Source: a bacterium
Lineage (GTDB): Bacteria; Vulcanimicrobiota; Xenobia; Xenobiales; JADMJV01
NCBI GenBank assembly: GCA_018780265.1
Contig: JADMJV010000081.1
Coordinates: 1 to 37,213 of the forward strand
Direction of reading: 5' to 3'
DNA: 37,213 bases
The notes beneath the pieces were generated by a model. That model did not search any database. It was not told the origin of the DNA and saw only the letters and a program-made list of their open reading frames with translations. The position numbers and the translations under genes were made by a program. Shown one piece after another: positions 8,865 through 17,117 of this stretch. Numbering within the stretch: the stretch's first letter is position 1; each line of letters starts with the position of its first letter.

Positions 8865-11510
8865 TTAGAGGTCTTCCCGAGCGGTAACTTCCTTGCGGAA
8901 GGCCTCCAGGATGTCACCCTCTTGGACATCGGGATAGTTGAGAATGGTCAGGCCGCACTCGAAGCCTTCTGAAACCTCGCGAGCATCGTCTTTGAAGCGC
9001 TTGAGCGACTCCAGGCGACCCTCGTGAATCAGAATGCCATCGCGAACCAGACGCACCTCGCTGTCGCGGGTGATCTTGCCCTCGACCACATAGCAACCGG
9101 CGATCTTGCCCACACGGGTAACTTTGAGCACCTGACGCACTTCCACGCGACCCAGGAAGACCTCGGACACATCGGGCGCCAGCAGACCGGCCATCGCTTT
9201 GCGAATTTCTTCGAGCATATGATAGATGACTCGATAGAGACGAATCTCTACGCCATCCTGCTCGGCCAGTCGCTTCACGGATGCATCGGGGCGCACATTG
9301 AAGCCGATGATCATCGCCTGGGAGGCGTTGGCCAGCATCACGTCCGACTCGCGAATGGCACCCACGGCACTGTGAGTAACCACCAGTTTGACTTCGTCCG
9401 TCGACTGCTTGTCCAGGCTGGCCAGCAACGCTTCCAGACTGCCCTGTCCATCGGCCTTCACAATCACGCGGAATTCCTTCAGTGCATTGTCACCGGAGGT
9501 TGACAGGAAGTCTTCCAGACTGGTCTTGCCACCCACCGCTCTGATTCGGTTGGCACGCGACTTGTCGGAACGAGCCTCGGCGACCTGCTTGGCCACCTTT
9601 TCGTCCTCGACCACTTGCATGTGGTCACCGGCGTTGGGAATCTCGTTCAGTCCAATGATCTCAGCGGGATAACTGGGACCTGCGAATTTCACGTTCTTCC
9701 CGTCGGCTGCGCGCAAACCACGCACACGACCCCAGGTGCGGCCTACCACAATCGTGTCGCCCACTCGCAAGGTGCCGTTTTGAACCAGGACGGTGGCCAC
9801 CGGGCCCACGCCCTTGTCAAGACCGGCCTCAATGATGCTGCCGGTGGCGGGACGATCAGGATTGGCCCGTAAATTCTGCATTTCCGAAACCAACTGAATC
9901 ATCTCGAGCAGTTCGGTGATGCCTTCCTTCTTCAAGGCCGAGACGCCCACCGTGATGGTGTCGCCGCCCCAAGACTCGGGCACCAGGTTATACTCAGTCA
10001 ACTGCTGCAAAACCTTATCCGGGTTTGCATTGGGCTTATCAATCTTGTTGACAGCCACAATAATGGGCACCTTAGCCGCTTTGGCGTGGTTGATCGCCTC
10101 CACAGTCTGAGGCATAACGCCATCGTCGGCCGCCACCACCAAAATGGCAATGTCGGTAACCTGGGCACCGCGAGCGCGCATTTGTGTGAACGCTTCGTGA
10201 CCAGGAGTGTCGATAAAGGTGATCTCTTCGTCCCCGTGCTTGACGGTGTAAGCACCGATACGCTGGGTAATTCCGCCGGCTTCCGAGGCCGTAACGTTGG
10301 CGCTGCGAATAGCGTCCAGCAAACTGGTCTTGCCGTGATCCACGTGACCAAGCACGGTGACAACAGCCGGACGCGGTTGGAGTTCGCCATCGTCTTCCGT
10401 CTCCAGCAATTCCATATCGGGCAGTTCGTCGATGGATTCGGCTACGATGAAGCCGTAACCCTCGGCCAGACGCGCCGCCGTAGCGTAGTCCAAAGCCTGG
10501 TTGATCGAGACCATCTGGCCCTCTTTGATAAGGGCCTTGATGACCTCACCGGGCGAGATGCTCAATCGACTGGCCAGGTCAGCCACCGAAATCAATTCGG
10601 GAAGGTCCAGAGCTTTCACGGTCTCCACCCTGACCGGGACGTTCGAATGGCGGCGTGGTCCGCCTCGTCCACCCTGGTGGCGACCGAAACGACCCGGGGG
10701 TTTTTGTTGATGGGTCAAGCCGGGAGCCACTGAAACGCCCGGCTTGACAGGTTTCTTGGGGCCTCTGGAAGGGCTGATTTCGCGGGTTTTTGGACCGCCC
10801 GGAGGCTTCTGAAAACCGCCTCGGTTATCGGGGGCTGCGGGAGCAGGGGGGGCAGGCGCAACCGGGACTGCCGCAGCCGGAGTGGGGCGATCTCGATATT
10901 CAGCAGCGATCTGCTGGTCCACCGGGACAGGCCTGGGCCTGCCAGCATCCACCGCAGCCTGGGCTTCTGTAACTTTAGGAGCTTCGACGGGAGCGGCACC
11001 AGTTGCCGCGATAACCGGAGCGGTCACAGGGGCCTGGGGAGAAATTTCCTCAATAACCACCTCAGCAACGGGAGGGGCGACTTCCACTACGGGCGGCGGG
11101 ACCACCACCGGCTCCTGAATGGATTGCTTGGCCTCGAGTGCAGTCTCTACCGGGCTTTCACCCAGCAACTTGCGGCGGTGTCGGTCCAGAATCGCTTCTT
11201 TCTCGGCCGAAGTCGCTCGATTGGCGATACGCACGACCCGGTCAGGGGTTCGCATCTTGGCTGCCGGCACAGGGGCCGTATTTTTTTTGGGTTCATCTAC
11301 TTTGGGCATGTGGGTCTCCTTGGGGCGCGCTTGATCCATGTGAGGCGCAACGACCTCTCGAATCTTCTTGACCGCTTCGTCGGACAAAGTGTTGGAAGCG
11401 GTTTTCACGTCATATCCCATGTCCCGAAGTATTTTCATCAGCGGCTTGCTGTCGTCCATACCTAGCTCGCGGGCTAGCTCATACACTCTAACTTTTACTA
11501 AGTTTGTCAC
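8865..11510 (-). CDS. infB: Translation initiation factor IF-2
   Basis: 881 residues from GTG 11510, overlapping the end of rnpM by 23 nt. IF-2 is the GTPase that brings initiator tRNA to the 30S subunit and promotes subunit joining. An N-terminal IF2N domain (VKVRVYELARELGM) is followed by a long Pro/Ala/Val linker to about residue 290 with a basic, Gly/Arg-rich patch. A second IF2N-type domain lies at about 300-360 (LPELISVADLASRLSISP). The G domain begins near residue 383 with GHVDHGKTSLLDAI (P-loop), then DTPGHEAF and NKIDKPNAN. Domains II, III and the C-terminal tRNA-binding domain follow. The linker is long, which is typical of high-GC bacteria. Identification is firm; the exact start is somewhat uncertain because of the overlap. 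Confidence 0.97.
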   Translation of the reverse strand: MTNLVKVRVYELARELGMDDSKPLMKILRDMGYDVKTASNTLSDEAVKKIREVVAPHMDQARPKETHMPKVDEPKKNTAPVPAAKMRTPDRVVRIANRATSAEKEAILDRHRRKLLGESPVETALEAKQSIQEPVVVPPPVVEVAPPVAEVVIEEISPQAPVTAPVIAATGAAPVEAPKVTEAQAAVDAGRPRPVPVDQQIAAEYRDRPTPAAAVPVAPAPPAPAAPDNRGGFQKPPGGPKTREISPSRGPKKPVKPGVSVAPGLTHQQKPPGRFGRHQGGRGGPRRHSNVPVRVETVKALDLPELISVADLASRLSISPGEVIKALIKEGQMVSINQALDYATAARLAEGYGFIVAESIDELPDMELLETEDDGELQPRPAVVTVLGHVDHGKTSLLDAIRSANVTASEAGGITQRIGAYTVKHGDEEITFIDTPGHEAFTQMRARGAQVTDIAILVVAADDGVMPQTVEAINHAKAAKVPIIVAVNKIDKPNANPDKVLQQLTEYNLVPESWGGDTITVGVSALKKEGITELLEMIQLVSEMQNLRANPDRPATGSIIEAGLDKGVGPVATVLVQNGTLRVGDTIVVGRTWGRVRGLRAADGKNVKFAGPSYPAEIIGLNEIPNAGDHMQVVEDEKVAKQVAEARSDKSRANRIRAVGGKTSLEDFLSTSGDNALKEFRVIVKADGQGSLEALLASLDKQSTDEVKLVVTHSAVGAIRESDVMLANASQAMIIGFNVRPDASVKRLAEQDGVEIRLYRVIYHMLEEIRKAMAGLLAPDVSEVFLGRVEVRQVLKVTRVGKIAGCYVVEGKITRDSEVRLVRDGILIHEGRLESLKRFKDDAREVSEGFECGLTILNYPDVQEGDILEAFRKEVTAREDL

Positions 11511-11775
11511 CGCTCATCTCCCTGGACGCCTGCATCCACTCCAACGCGCTCTCGGATAGTTTATCCAATATCTGTCGGCGCAAGCGTCTTTCCTTTTGCA
11601 TTCGCTGCAAACAGTCTCCGGTTCGGCAAAAGTATATCCCCTTACCGGGTAGTCTCCCCTCCGCGTTGGGAAGGAAACTTCCGTCCTCCTTTGATTTTAC
11701 GAATCGGAAGAGTTGGTCCCTCGACTTGAGGTCGCGGCAGACCAGACACATCCTCTCCGGGCTCTTTTTAGTCAT
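11488..11775 (-). CDS. rnpM: YlxR/RnpM family RNA-binding protein (DUF448)
   Basis: 95 residues from ATG 11775, overlapping the nusA stop by 8 nt (ATGACTAA). A longer frame reaching 11820 lies wholly inside nusA, so I take the overlap start. The family signature is clear: PERMCLVCRDLKSRDQLFRFV near the start and GRLPGKGIYFCRTGDCLQRM in the middle, followed by a basic helix. The family is known for RNA binding, and the B. subtilis member was reported to modulate RNase P, hence the symbol. It sits between nusA and infB, as in many Gram-positive and deep-branching bacteria. The family call is firm; the function is inferred from the family. Confidence 0.9.
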   Translation of the reverse strand: MTKKSPERMCLVCRDLKSRDQLFRFVKSKEDGSFLPNAEGRLPGKGIYFCRTGDCLQRMQKERRLRRQILDKLSESALEWMQASREMSGDKLSKS

Positions 11776-13177
11776 CACCCTTTCCGCGTCCGCGCTTCTT
11801 GCCACGGCCCCGGTCGTCATGATCGTCTACGGCACTTTTACCCAAAACGTTGGCCACTGAAAATGCCTCCTTGGGGTCGATCCCCACGGGAGTGCTATCG
11901 TAGCCTTCCTCATCCACCTCTTGCAGGTCGTTGATCTCAAAGTAGTCAGGAGAGACCGTCTTCATGTCGATGACTTCCTCTTCCTCAACGGGAACAGCAG
12001 GCACCACTACCGCTGGCTTGGCAACCACCTCAACCTTGGGCCGGGCGGCGGCATCCGCGGCTTCCTTGGCGGCGGCGGCGGCCACTTGAACCGCCCGTTG
12101 CTTCTCTCGAGCTTCGCGTATCTTGGCTTCTTGCTCCAAAAAGTCACGAGCCTGGGATTCGCTCTTAATGTCGATCTTCCAACCGGTCAGGCGTGCCGCC
12201 AGGCGTGCATTCTGGCCCTCTTTGCCGATGGCCAGCGAAAGTTGGCTATCGGGAACCACTACCAGCGCCAGGCGCTCCTCCTCATAGAGAGTCACGCGCA
12301 ACACTCGGGCCGGCTGCAGACTGTTGGCCACCAGGGTGATGGGGTCATCGGACCAGGGAATCACGTCGATTTTCTCGCCCCGAAGCTCATCCACCACGGC
12401 CTGAACTCGACTCCCCTTGGGTCCCACGCAAGCGCCTACGGGATCAACCGCGCTGTCCAGAGACTTGACCGCGATTTTGGATCGGAAACCGGCCTCTCGA
12501 ACCACCGCCTTCACCTGAATAATACCGTGACGAATCTCCGGCACCTCCATTTTGAAGAGTTCGACCAGAAAACCGGGCTGGGCCCTGGAAAGAACCACCT
12601 GAGGTCCACGCACAGAAGTCTTGACTTCCATCACGTAGGCGCGCACCCGGTCGCCCTGACGGAACCACTCATTGTGAGCCTGTTCGCTGGGAGGGATGAC
12701 ACCCTCAGCACGACCCAGATCGATCAACAAGTTGCGGTGCTCATAGCGCTGCACCGTTCCGCTGATCAACTCGCCTTCGCGTTTGACATACTCGCCGTAA
12801 ACTATTTCACGCTCGGCCTCGCGGATACGCTGGACAATCACCTGCTTGGCAGTCTGGGCTGCGATTCGGCCAAAAGTGTCGTTCGGCACTTCGATGTCGA
12901 TTTCCATCGCGATGTCCGCCTCGGGAGAAAACTCGAGAGCCTCCTCCAGCGACATTTCCAGCCCTGGCTCTTCCACTTCCGGCACCACCAACTTGCGTTG
13001 CCAGATGTGCAATTCGCCCGACGAACGGTCAATCTCAATGATCACGTTCTGATTGGGACCAAAGTTTCGCTTGTAAGCCGCTACCAGAGCATCCTCGATG
13101 GCACGCAGCAACATATCCATAGGGATATTGCGTTCGCGCTCGATCTGCTTCAAAGCACTCAGAAAGTCTGTATTCAT
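11768..13177 (-). CDS. nusA: Transcription termination/antitermination factor NusA
   Basis: 469 residues from ATG 13177. This start is chosen over an in-frame ATG at 13198 because GGAGG lies 11 nt upstream of it and MNTDFLSALKQIERERNIP is the usual beginning. NusA binds RNA polymerase and nascent RNA and tunes pausing, termination and antitermination. In order: the polymerase-binding N-terminal domain, an S1 domain (GELISGTVQRYEHRNLLIDLGRAEG), then KH1 and KH2 (VDPVGACVGPKGSRVQAV; LAIGKEGQNARLAARLTGW). An Ala-rich helix and an acidic tail ending in RGRGKKRGRGKGDD follow. It is the first gene of the operon. The usual upstream neighbour rimP is absent; a promoter and a long leader occupy that place. 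Confidence 0.97.
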   Translation of the reverse strand: MNTDFLSALKQIERERNIPMDMLLRAIEDALVAAYKRNFGPNQNVIIEIDRSSGELHIWQRKLVVPEVEEPGLEMSLEEALEFSPEADIAMEIDIEVPNDTFGRIAAQTAKQVIVQRIREAEREIVYGEYVKREGELISGTVQRYEHRNLLIDLGRAEGVIPPSEQAHNEWFRQGDRVRAYVMEVKTSVRGPQVVLSRAQPGFLVELFKMEVPEIRHGIIQVKAVVREAGFRSKIAVKSLDSAVDPVGACVGPKGSRVQAVVDELRGEKIDVIPWSDDPITLVANSLQPARVLRVTLYEEERLALVVVPDSQLSLAIGKEGQNARLAARLTGWKIDIKSESQARDFLEQEAKIREAREKQRAVQVAAAAAKEAADAAARPKVEVVAKPAVVVPAVPVEEEEVIDMKTVSPDYFEINDLQEVDEEGYDSTPVGIDPKEAFSVANVLGKSAVDDHDDRGRGKKRGRGKGDD

Positions 13178-13330
13178 CGCGTAAATGCCTCCGGACACCC
13201 GGCTCCAGGTGTAGTTTGTCCCAAAAAGCTTGATGCGAAAGAGTCACCCCTTTCGCATCAGCGCTAGGTCATGCACCAGCTCGCAACTGAGTATTTACGC
13301 CACTCAGGTGCCACCTGGTAATTGAGCCCG
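13178..13330 (-). promoter_or_regulatory. Structured 5' leader of the nusA operon
   Basis: About 150 nt separate the predicted promoter from the nusA start. The leader RNA (minus strand) holds a first hairpin, CTGAGT paired with ACTCAG (13302-13307 with 13287-13292), whose loop reads GGCGTAAAT. Eight bases of this loop, GCGTAAAT, are perfectly complementary to ATTTACGC between the Shine-Dalgarno GGAGG and the start codon. A second, stronger hairpin with a U-run follows (separate entry). The layout fits an attenuated or RBS-sequestering leader, perhaps autogenous control by NusA. The pairing is seen in sequence; the regulation is inference. Confidence 0.45.
13222..13260 (-). terminator. Hairpin with U-run in the nusA leader (attenuator or dnaN terminator)
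   Basis: Perfect 11-bp inverted repeat TGATGCGAAAG / CTTTCGCATCA at 13231-13241 and 13250-13260 with an 8-nt loop. On the minus strand it is followed by AGCTTTTTGG, as in an intrinsic terminator. It lies downstream of the predicted nusA promoter, so it could stop dnaN read-through, attenuate the nusA operon, or both. Confidence 0.65.
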
Positions 13331-13333
13331 GTA

Positions 13334-13362
13334 ACTATAGCATGACCTTTTCCAGCATGCAA
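13334..13362 (-). promoter_or_regulatory. Sigma70-type promoter of the nusA operon
   Basis: On the minus strand TTGCAT (13357-13362) and TATAGT (13334-13339) are separated by exactly 17 nt. Both hexamers differ little from consensus. The site lies just after the dnaN stop codon and points at nusA; transcription would start near 13327. Confidence 0.65.
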
Positions 13363-13376
13363 CCTCAGGTTCCGCT

Positions 13377-14513
13377 TTAAGCCAGAGCCTCTTCCACCAC
13401 TTCCCGCAAACGCACAGGCATGACCACGTACTTGTAATCCTGTTGAGCGTAGGGCCGAATGACTCCGCTGCGGGTATCGTCTTGCAGATCCAACTCGATC
13501 TCTTCGCAATCCAATACGCTTAGCGCATCGACAACATACTTGCCGTTGAAAGCGATTTTCAAAGGCTCTCCTTCGTAGACCACGGCCACCTCCTCGGTAG
13601 CCACGCCCACGTCGGGAGTGTTGGCCGACAGTGTCATCAGGTCGGTTTCCAAATCCATTACAATCAAATTGGGGGATTGCTTCTCCTGGGCCACCACCAA
13701 CATTCGCTGGATAGCTCCCAGCATGTTTTCGCGACCAACCCGACCAAAGCGCTGAAAACTCTGGGGCAATACCCGCCGATAGTCGGGAAAAACCCCTTCC
13801 AACAGCCGTGAATGCATTGAAACATTGCCAATACGGCAGTAGAACTGACCCTGGGCCAGGCTGAAGAAGACCGGCTCATCGCCGTCCCCGAGCAGGCGAG
13901 ACAACTCCTGCATGGCTCGCCCCGGCACAATGGCCTGAACTTGAAGGCTGTCTGGATTGTCGATGGTTATCTCCTGGTAGGCCATCCGTCGACCATCGGT
14001 GGCCACCAGCGTGAGCAGCGACCCATCGATATGTGTGTAGACACCGGTCATCACCGCCCGAGATTCCTCGCTGCTTGCCGTGGCAAAGGCGACTCGGCGA
14101 ATGGCCGACTTGAGAAGTTTTTGAGGGGCACCGACCTGAGGCAGGTCACCCGGTTGGGGAATGCCGGGAAACTCCTCGGCCGGCAGTGTCGATATCTCAA
14201 ATTTCGAACGACCACAGTGGAGATGCAGACGTCCATCGGCCTGCGCCTTGAGACGCACGGGAGCCCCAGGCAATTTGGCCACAATATCCCCTAGCAAACG
14301 TGCCGGACAGGCTACCGAACCAGAGTCGATGCCCGAAGCGGGCACGCTAATCACCACTCCAAAATCGAGGTCGGTGGCCGTGCAACTCAATTCTTCCCCT
14401 CGGCTCTGAAAGAGCACGTGACTGAGAATGGGCAAAGGGCTACGCGTATTGATCGCTCGACTCACCACCTGTAGAGCCTGGACCAGGTGGTTTTTTTCAC
14501 ATTCTAACTCCAT
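13377..14513 (-). CDS. dnaN: DNA polymerase III beta subunit (sliding clamp)
   Basis: 378 residues from ATG 14513, with GGAGG 5 nt upstream. An in-frame ATG at 14525 is less likely: MELECEKNHLVQALQVVSRAI is the standard beginning and the ribosome site fits it. The protein forms the ring clamp that tethers replicative polymerase to DNA. Three clamp domains are recognisable. Typical pieces are NTRSPLPILSHVL, a second-domain start near FATASSEESRAVMTGVY, and a C-terminus ending VVMPVRL followed by a short tail; the usual C-terminal MPVR motif is present. It lies directly after dnaA and oriC on the same strand. Downstream there is no recF; the nusA operon follows instead. Confidence 0.97.
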   Translation of the reverse strand: MELECEKNHLVQALQVVSRAINTRSPLPILSHVLFQSRGEELSCTATDLDFGVVISVPASGIDSGSVACPARLLGDIVAKLPGAPVRLKAQADGRLHLHCGRSKFEISTLPAEEFPGIPQPGDLPQVGAPQKLLKSAIRRVAFATASSEESRAVMTGVYTHIDGSLLTLVATDGRRMAYQEITIDNPDSLQVQAIVPGRAMQELSRLLGDGDEPVFFSLAQGQFYCRIGNVSMHSRLLEGVFPDYRRVLPQSFQRFGRVGRENMLGAIQRMLVVAQEKQSPNLIVMDLETDLMTLSANTPDVGVATEEVAVVYEGEPLKIAFNGKYVVDALSVLDCEEIELDLQDDTRSGVIRPYAQQDYKYVVMPVRLREVVEEALA

Positions 14514-14541
14514 GAGTACCTCCATGATTGATCTTTATATA

Positions 14542-14559
14542 TCGTAGTCGTAGTAATAG
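14542..14559 (+). other. DnaA-trio-like element of the origin
   Basis: Read 3' to 5' on the plus strand from the GC-rich spacer, the triplets are GAT, AAT, GAT, GCT, GAT, GCT. Four of six fit the published trio rule (G/A, A, T/A). A perfect DnaA box lies 13 bp away and AT-rich DNA lies on the far side. Confidence 0.6.
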
Positions 14560-14810
14560 GGGGTGTTGATAGTGTGGATAACCTCTCACGATGCAGTGTG
14601 CCACGGGCCAGGAGCGGGTCCATAATCTGTGGATCTCCTGTGAGTAACCAGGGGATGTTTATACCCAGGCTGGGGAGGATGGGGAAAGTGTGGATAAAGT
14701 TGAAGAGTTTTCCAGGTAAAAGTCGAGTACCTTTCAACATGTTATCCACCGATATCCACAGCTCAGATAACCCATCCAAGCCCCGTAAAATCGAGGTTTT
14801 TTGAGTACAT

Positions 14811-14843
14811 AACAAAGCCCGGGGTTGAAAAACCCCGGGTTTT
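14811..14843. terminator. Hairpin terminator after dnaA
   Basis: Stem CCCGGGGTT / AACCCCGGG at 14818-14826 and 14831-14839 with loop GAAA. The plus strand has TTTT after the stem and the minus strand CTTTGTT. It lies 25 nt beyond the dnaA stop codon, so it most likely ends the dnaA transcript before the DnaA-box cluster. It may work in both directions. Confidence 0.7.
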
Positions 14844-14867
14844 GAGCTGTGCGAGCCAGCCGCTGGA

Positions 14868-16229
14868 CTATTGCTGGTAGCCTCGCAAACGAGCCTGGAT
14901 ATTCTCCAGGCTGGTGCGGATGTAGTGGTCCTCAAGGTTGGCTTCAACCTTCCTACAGGCGTGGATGACCGTGGTATGGTCTTTGCCGCCAAACTGGGTG
15001 CCTATCTCTGGGTAGGATGCTCCGGTGATCTCCTTGCACAAGTACATGGCCACCTGACGCGGTCGCACGATACGCTGGTCCCGCCGTGTGCCCAGCAAGT
15101 CTTTGGCTGTCATACTGAAGTATTCACAGACGATTTCCTGGATGCGCCGGATATCAATGCCCTGGGTGCTCGATTCTGGCATGATGCCGGCCAGTGCCTC
15201 CTGGGCCAATTCCATGGTTATGCTCTTTTTGTTGAGGGAGGAGCTGGCCAGAAGCCGGGTCAGGGCCCCTTCCAGCTCGCGGATGTTGGAGCAGATCTTC
15301 TCAGCGATCAGATTCAGGACCGGATTGGGCACGAAAGCTTTTGACTGTTCCGCCTTTTTCTTCAAGATGGCCACGCGAGTCTCAAAGTCCGGCAGTTGCA
15401 CGTCGGCAATCATGCCCCACTCAAAACGGGACCGAAGCCGGTCTTCCAGGGTAGGAATTTGACGCGGAGGGCGATCACTGGAGATCACGATCTGCTTGTT
15501 AGCGCCATGGAGTTCGTTGAAAGTGTGAAAGAATTCTTCCTGAGTTCGCTCTTTGTTGGCCAAAAACTGGATGTCGTCGACCAGCAAGACATCGACGTTG
15601 CGGTAGTTTCGACGAAAGCGGTTCATCTTGGCTTCACTGATCGAATCGATCATTTCATTGGTAAAGCGTTCGGCCGACATATAGACTACCCGGGCCCGTT
15701 TACGGGTGCGCAGTACCTCGTGGCCAATGGCGTGCATCAGATGGGTTTTGCCCAGCCCTACTCCGCCGTAGAGAAAGAGAGGATTGTAAGCTTTGGCTGG
15801 ACTTTCGGCTACGGCCATGGCCGCAGCCGCCGCCAGATTGTTGGAGCCCCCACGGATAAAAGTGTTAAAGGTGTAGCGTGGATTGAGGCTAGATTCTGCA
15901 TCGCCAATGCTTTCAACCGGAGTATCACGCAATTCCTCATGAGCTTCCGCTCCTTCCACTTGCACGAAGTCGATTTGAAATAACTGGCCGGTGGTGCGAC
16001 GCAGAGCCTCTATGATCTGCTGTTGAGCCTGCTTCTTGTGCAGCATGTCGCGGGCCCATTTGCCCGTGACCCCCACGGTAAGTTTGCTGCCATTGCATTT
16101 GGTCACCCACGAGCCTTCCAGCGCGGAGCGTAAAGGGGGATCCATGAGGTCTGTCAGCACACGGAGAACTCTCTCCCAGGCGTCATTCGTAACCGCCTGG
16201 TGCTCTGACGGGATAGATGAATTTTGCAT
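14868..16229 (-). CDS. dnaA: Chromosomal replication initiator protein DnaA
   Basis: 453 residues, a normal length. DnaA binds 9-bp boxes at oriC and, as an ATP-bound filament, opens the origin. An N-terminal interaction domain (WERVLRVLTDLMD) is followed by a linker. The AAA+ module starts at about residue 112 (NPRYTFNTFIRGGSNNLAAA). Walker A is GGVGLGKTHLMHAIG, Walker B LLVDDIQFLA, and sensor 1 is IVISSDRPPRQI. The C-terminal helix-turn-helix carries the DnaA signature ITGASYPEIGTQFGGKDHTT. The start ATG has only a weak, distant AGGA site. DnaA boxes lie on both sides of the gene, so autoregulation is likely. Identification is certain. Confidence 0.98.
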   Translation of the reverse strand: MQNSSIPSEHQAVTNDAWERVLRVLTDLMDPPLRSALEGSWVTKCNGSKLTVGVTGKWARDMLHKKQAQQQIIEALRRTTGQLFQIDFVQVEGAEAHEELRDTPVESIGDAESSLNPRYTFNTFIRGGSNNLAAAAAMAVAESPAKAYNPLFLYGGVGLGKTHLMHAIGHEVLRTRKRARVVYMSAERFTNEMIDSISEAKMNRFRRNYRNVDVLLVDDIQFLANKERTQEEFFHTFNELHGANKQIVISSDRPPRQIPTLEDRLRSRFEWGMIADVQLPDFETRVAILKKKAEQSKAFVPNPVLNLIAEKICSNIRELEGALTRLLASSSLNKKSITMELAQEALAGIMPESSTQGIDIRRIQEIVCEYFSMTAKDLLGTRRDQRIVRPRQVAMYLCKEITGASYPEIGTQFGGKDHTTVIHACRKVEANLEDHYIRTSLENIQARLRGYQQ

Positions 16230-16367
16230 CGAGTCTTTGGTTCCTGATCCATAACTTTTCGCCTATATCTGTTTAAGTGGCGAACACTTTATCGCTGTTG
16301 TGTGGCGATGTGACGAACCGGTTTCGGATGTTCAGGAAGCGACTCCTACCGAAAAGACTACGAATAG

Positions 16368-16506
16368 AAATCCACATTGTCCACAACTTTTCCACAGGCC
16401 TGTGGGATCGGGCTCCGCTCGCTAATTGGGGTTTTCAGCCGTTCGTAGCCATGGCCTGACGAACCATACGGGGTAAGGAATTTGACGCGAACAAAAGTTA
16501 TCCACA
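16368..16506. other. DnaA-box cluster upstream of dnaA
   Basis: A perfect box TTATCCACA lies at 16498-16506. Two one-mismatch boxes, TTGTCCACA (16377-16385) and TTTTCCACA (16388-16396), and a two-mismatch AAATCCACA (16368-16376) sit almost end to end, all on the plus strand. The 297 bp between dnaA and rdgB (16230-16526) hold no gene. The cluster probably forms the second half of a bipartite origin and/or an autoregulatory site for dnaA. Confidence 0.75.
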
Positions 16507-16526
16507 GGCTCATGGGGATGGGGTGG

Positions 16527-17117
16527 CTATTGAGTTAAGAACTGGTCGAGTAAACCCCGTAGTGACTTGCCGCGGTGACTGATCTGATGTTTCTCATCGG
16601 CGCTCAGTTCGGCCATGGTACGCTTTTCGTCTACCTGAAAGATCGGGTCATAGCCAAAGCCTTCCGAGCCCCGAGCCCCGGGGGCGATGTAACCTTCACA
16701 GGTGGCTTCGTGACTCCAGGTCTGCCGAGTGGATGGATCCACAATGGTGCTGCAACAACGAAATCGGGCCGTCCGGGGTCGATAGGGCTGTTCTTCAAGC
16801 AGCCGCAGAACTTTGAGAATTTTCTCAGAGTGGGGCATGTCGTCGCCCCCAAAGCGGGCTGAGTAGAGGCCCGGGGCACCGTCTAAGCCGTCGACCTCCA
16901 GGCCAGAATCGTCGGAGAGAGCGGCCAGGCCCGTATGCTTCGAGTAGAAGCGAGCCTTGAGCAAAGCATTCTCCGCGTAAGTTGCCCCGGTTTCATCGGG
17001 GGCCTCGACTCGAGGAAAATCGCGCAGATCGCACAATTCAACGGGAAAATCGCTCAGAATCTGACGAATTTCCTCAATTTTGTGAGCGTTGGCGGTCGCG
17101 ATCAGGAGTTGCCGCAT
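16527..17117 (-). CDS. rdgB: XTP/dITP pyrophosphatase (non-canonical purine NTP hydrolase)
   Basis: 196 residues. The enzyme hydrolyses dITP, XTP and ITP to monophosphates plus pyrophosphate, keeping deaminated purines out of DNA and RNA. The HAM1/RdgB pattern is complete: LLIATANAHKIEEIRQIL at the N-terminus, GATYAENALLKARFYSKHTGLAALSDDSGLEVDGLDGAPGLYSARF in pieces around the substrate pocket, and GSEGFGYDPIF followed by KHQISHRGKSL near the end. Its ATG overlaps the preceding gene's stop by one base (TGATG), so the two are translationally coupled. It ends just before the DnaA boxes. Confidence 0.96.
   Translation of the reverse strand: MRQLLIATANAHKIEEIRQILSDFPVELCDLRDFPRVEAPDETGATYAENALLKARFYSKHTGLAALSDDSGLEVDGLDGAPGLYSARFGGDDMPHSEKILKVLRLLEEQPYRPRTARFRCCSTIVDPSTRQTWSHEATCEGYIAPGARGSEGFGYDPIFQVDEKRTMAELSADEKHQISHRGKSLRGLLDQFLTQ

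Larger units (their letters stand above)
14526..14867. other. oriC: Origin of replication (oriC) between dnaA and dnaN
   Basis: 342 bp without a gene. Perfect DnaA boxes (TTATCCACA on the minus strand) lie at 14573-14581 and 14689-14697. One-mismatch boxes lie on the plus strand at 14742-14750 and 14752-14760, and a weaker one at 14628-14636. Next to the 14573-14581 box, on the dnaN side, come a GC-rich CCCCC and a run of TAG-like triplets at 14542-14559 (plus strand TCG TAG TCG TAG TAA TAG). The AT-rich stretch 14527-14541 follows. This is the same order as the B. subtilis unwinding region (box, GC-rich spacer, DnaA-trios, AT-rich DNA), so the duplex probably opens at about 14527-14560. Location and boxes are seen; function is inferred from them. 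Confidence 0.88.

Noticed and set aside
11921..13267. 448-codon open frame on the plus strand
   Set aside because: Antisense to nusA, which is certain; no domain and no start signal.
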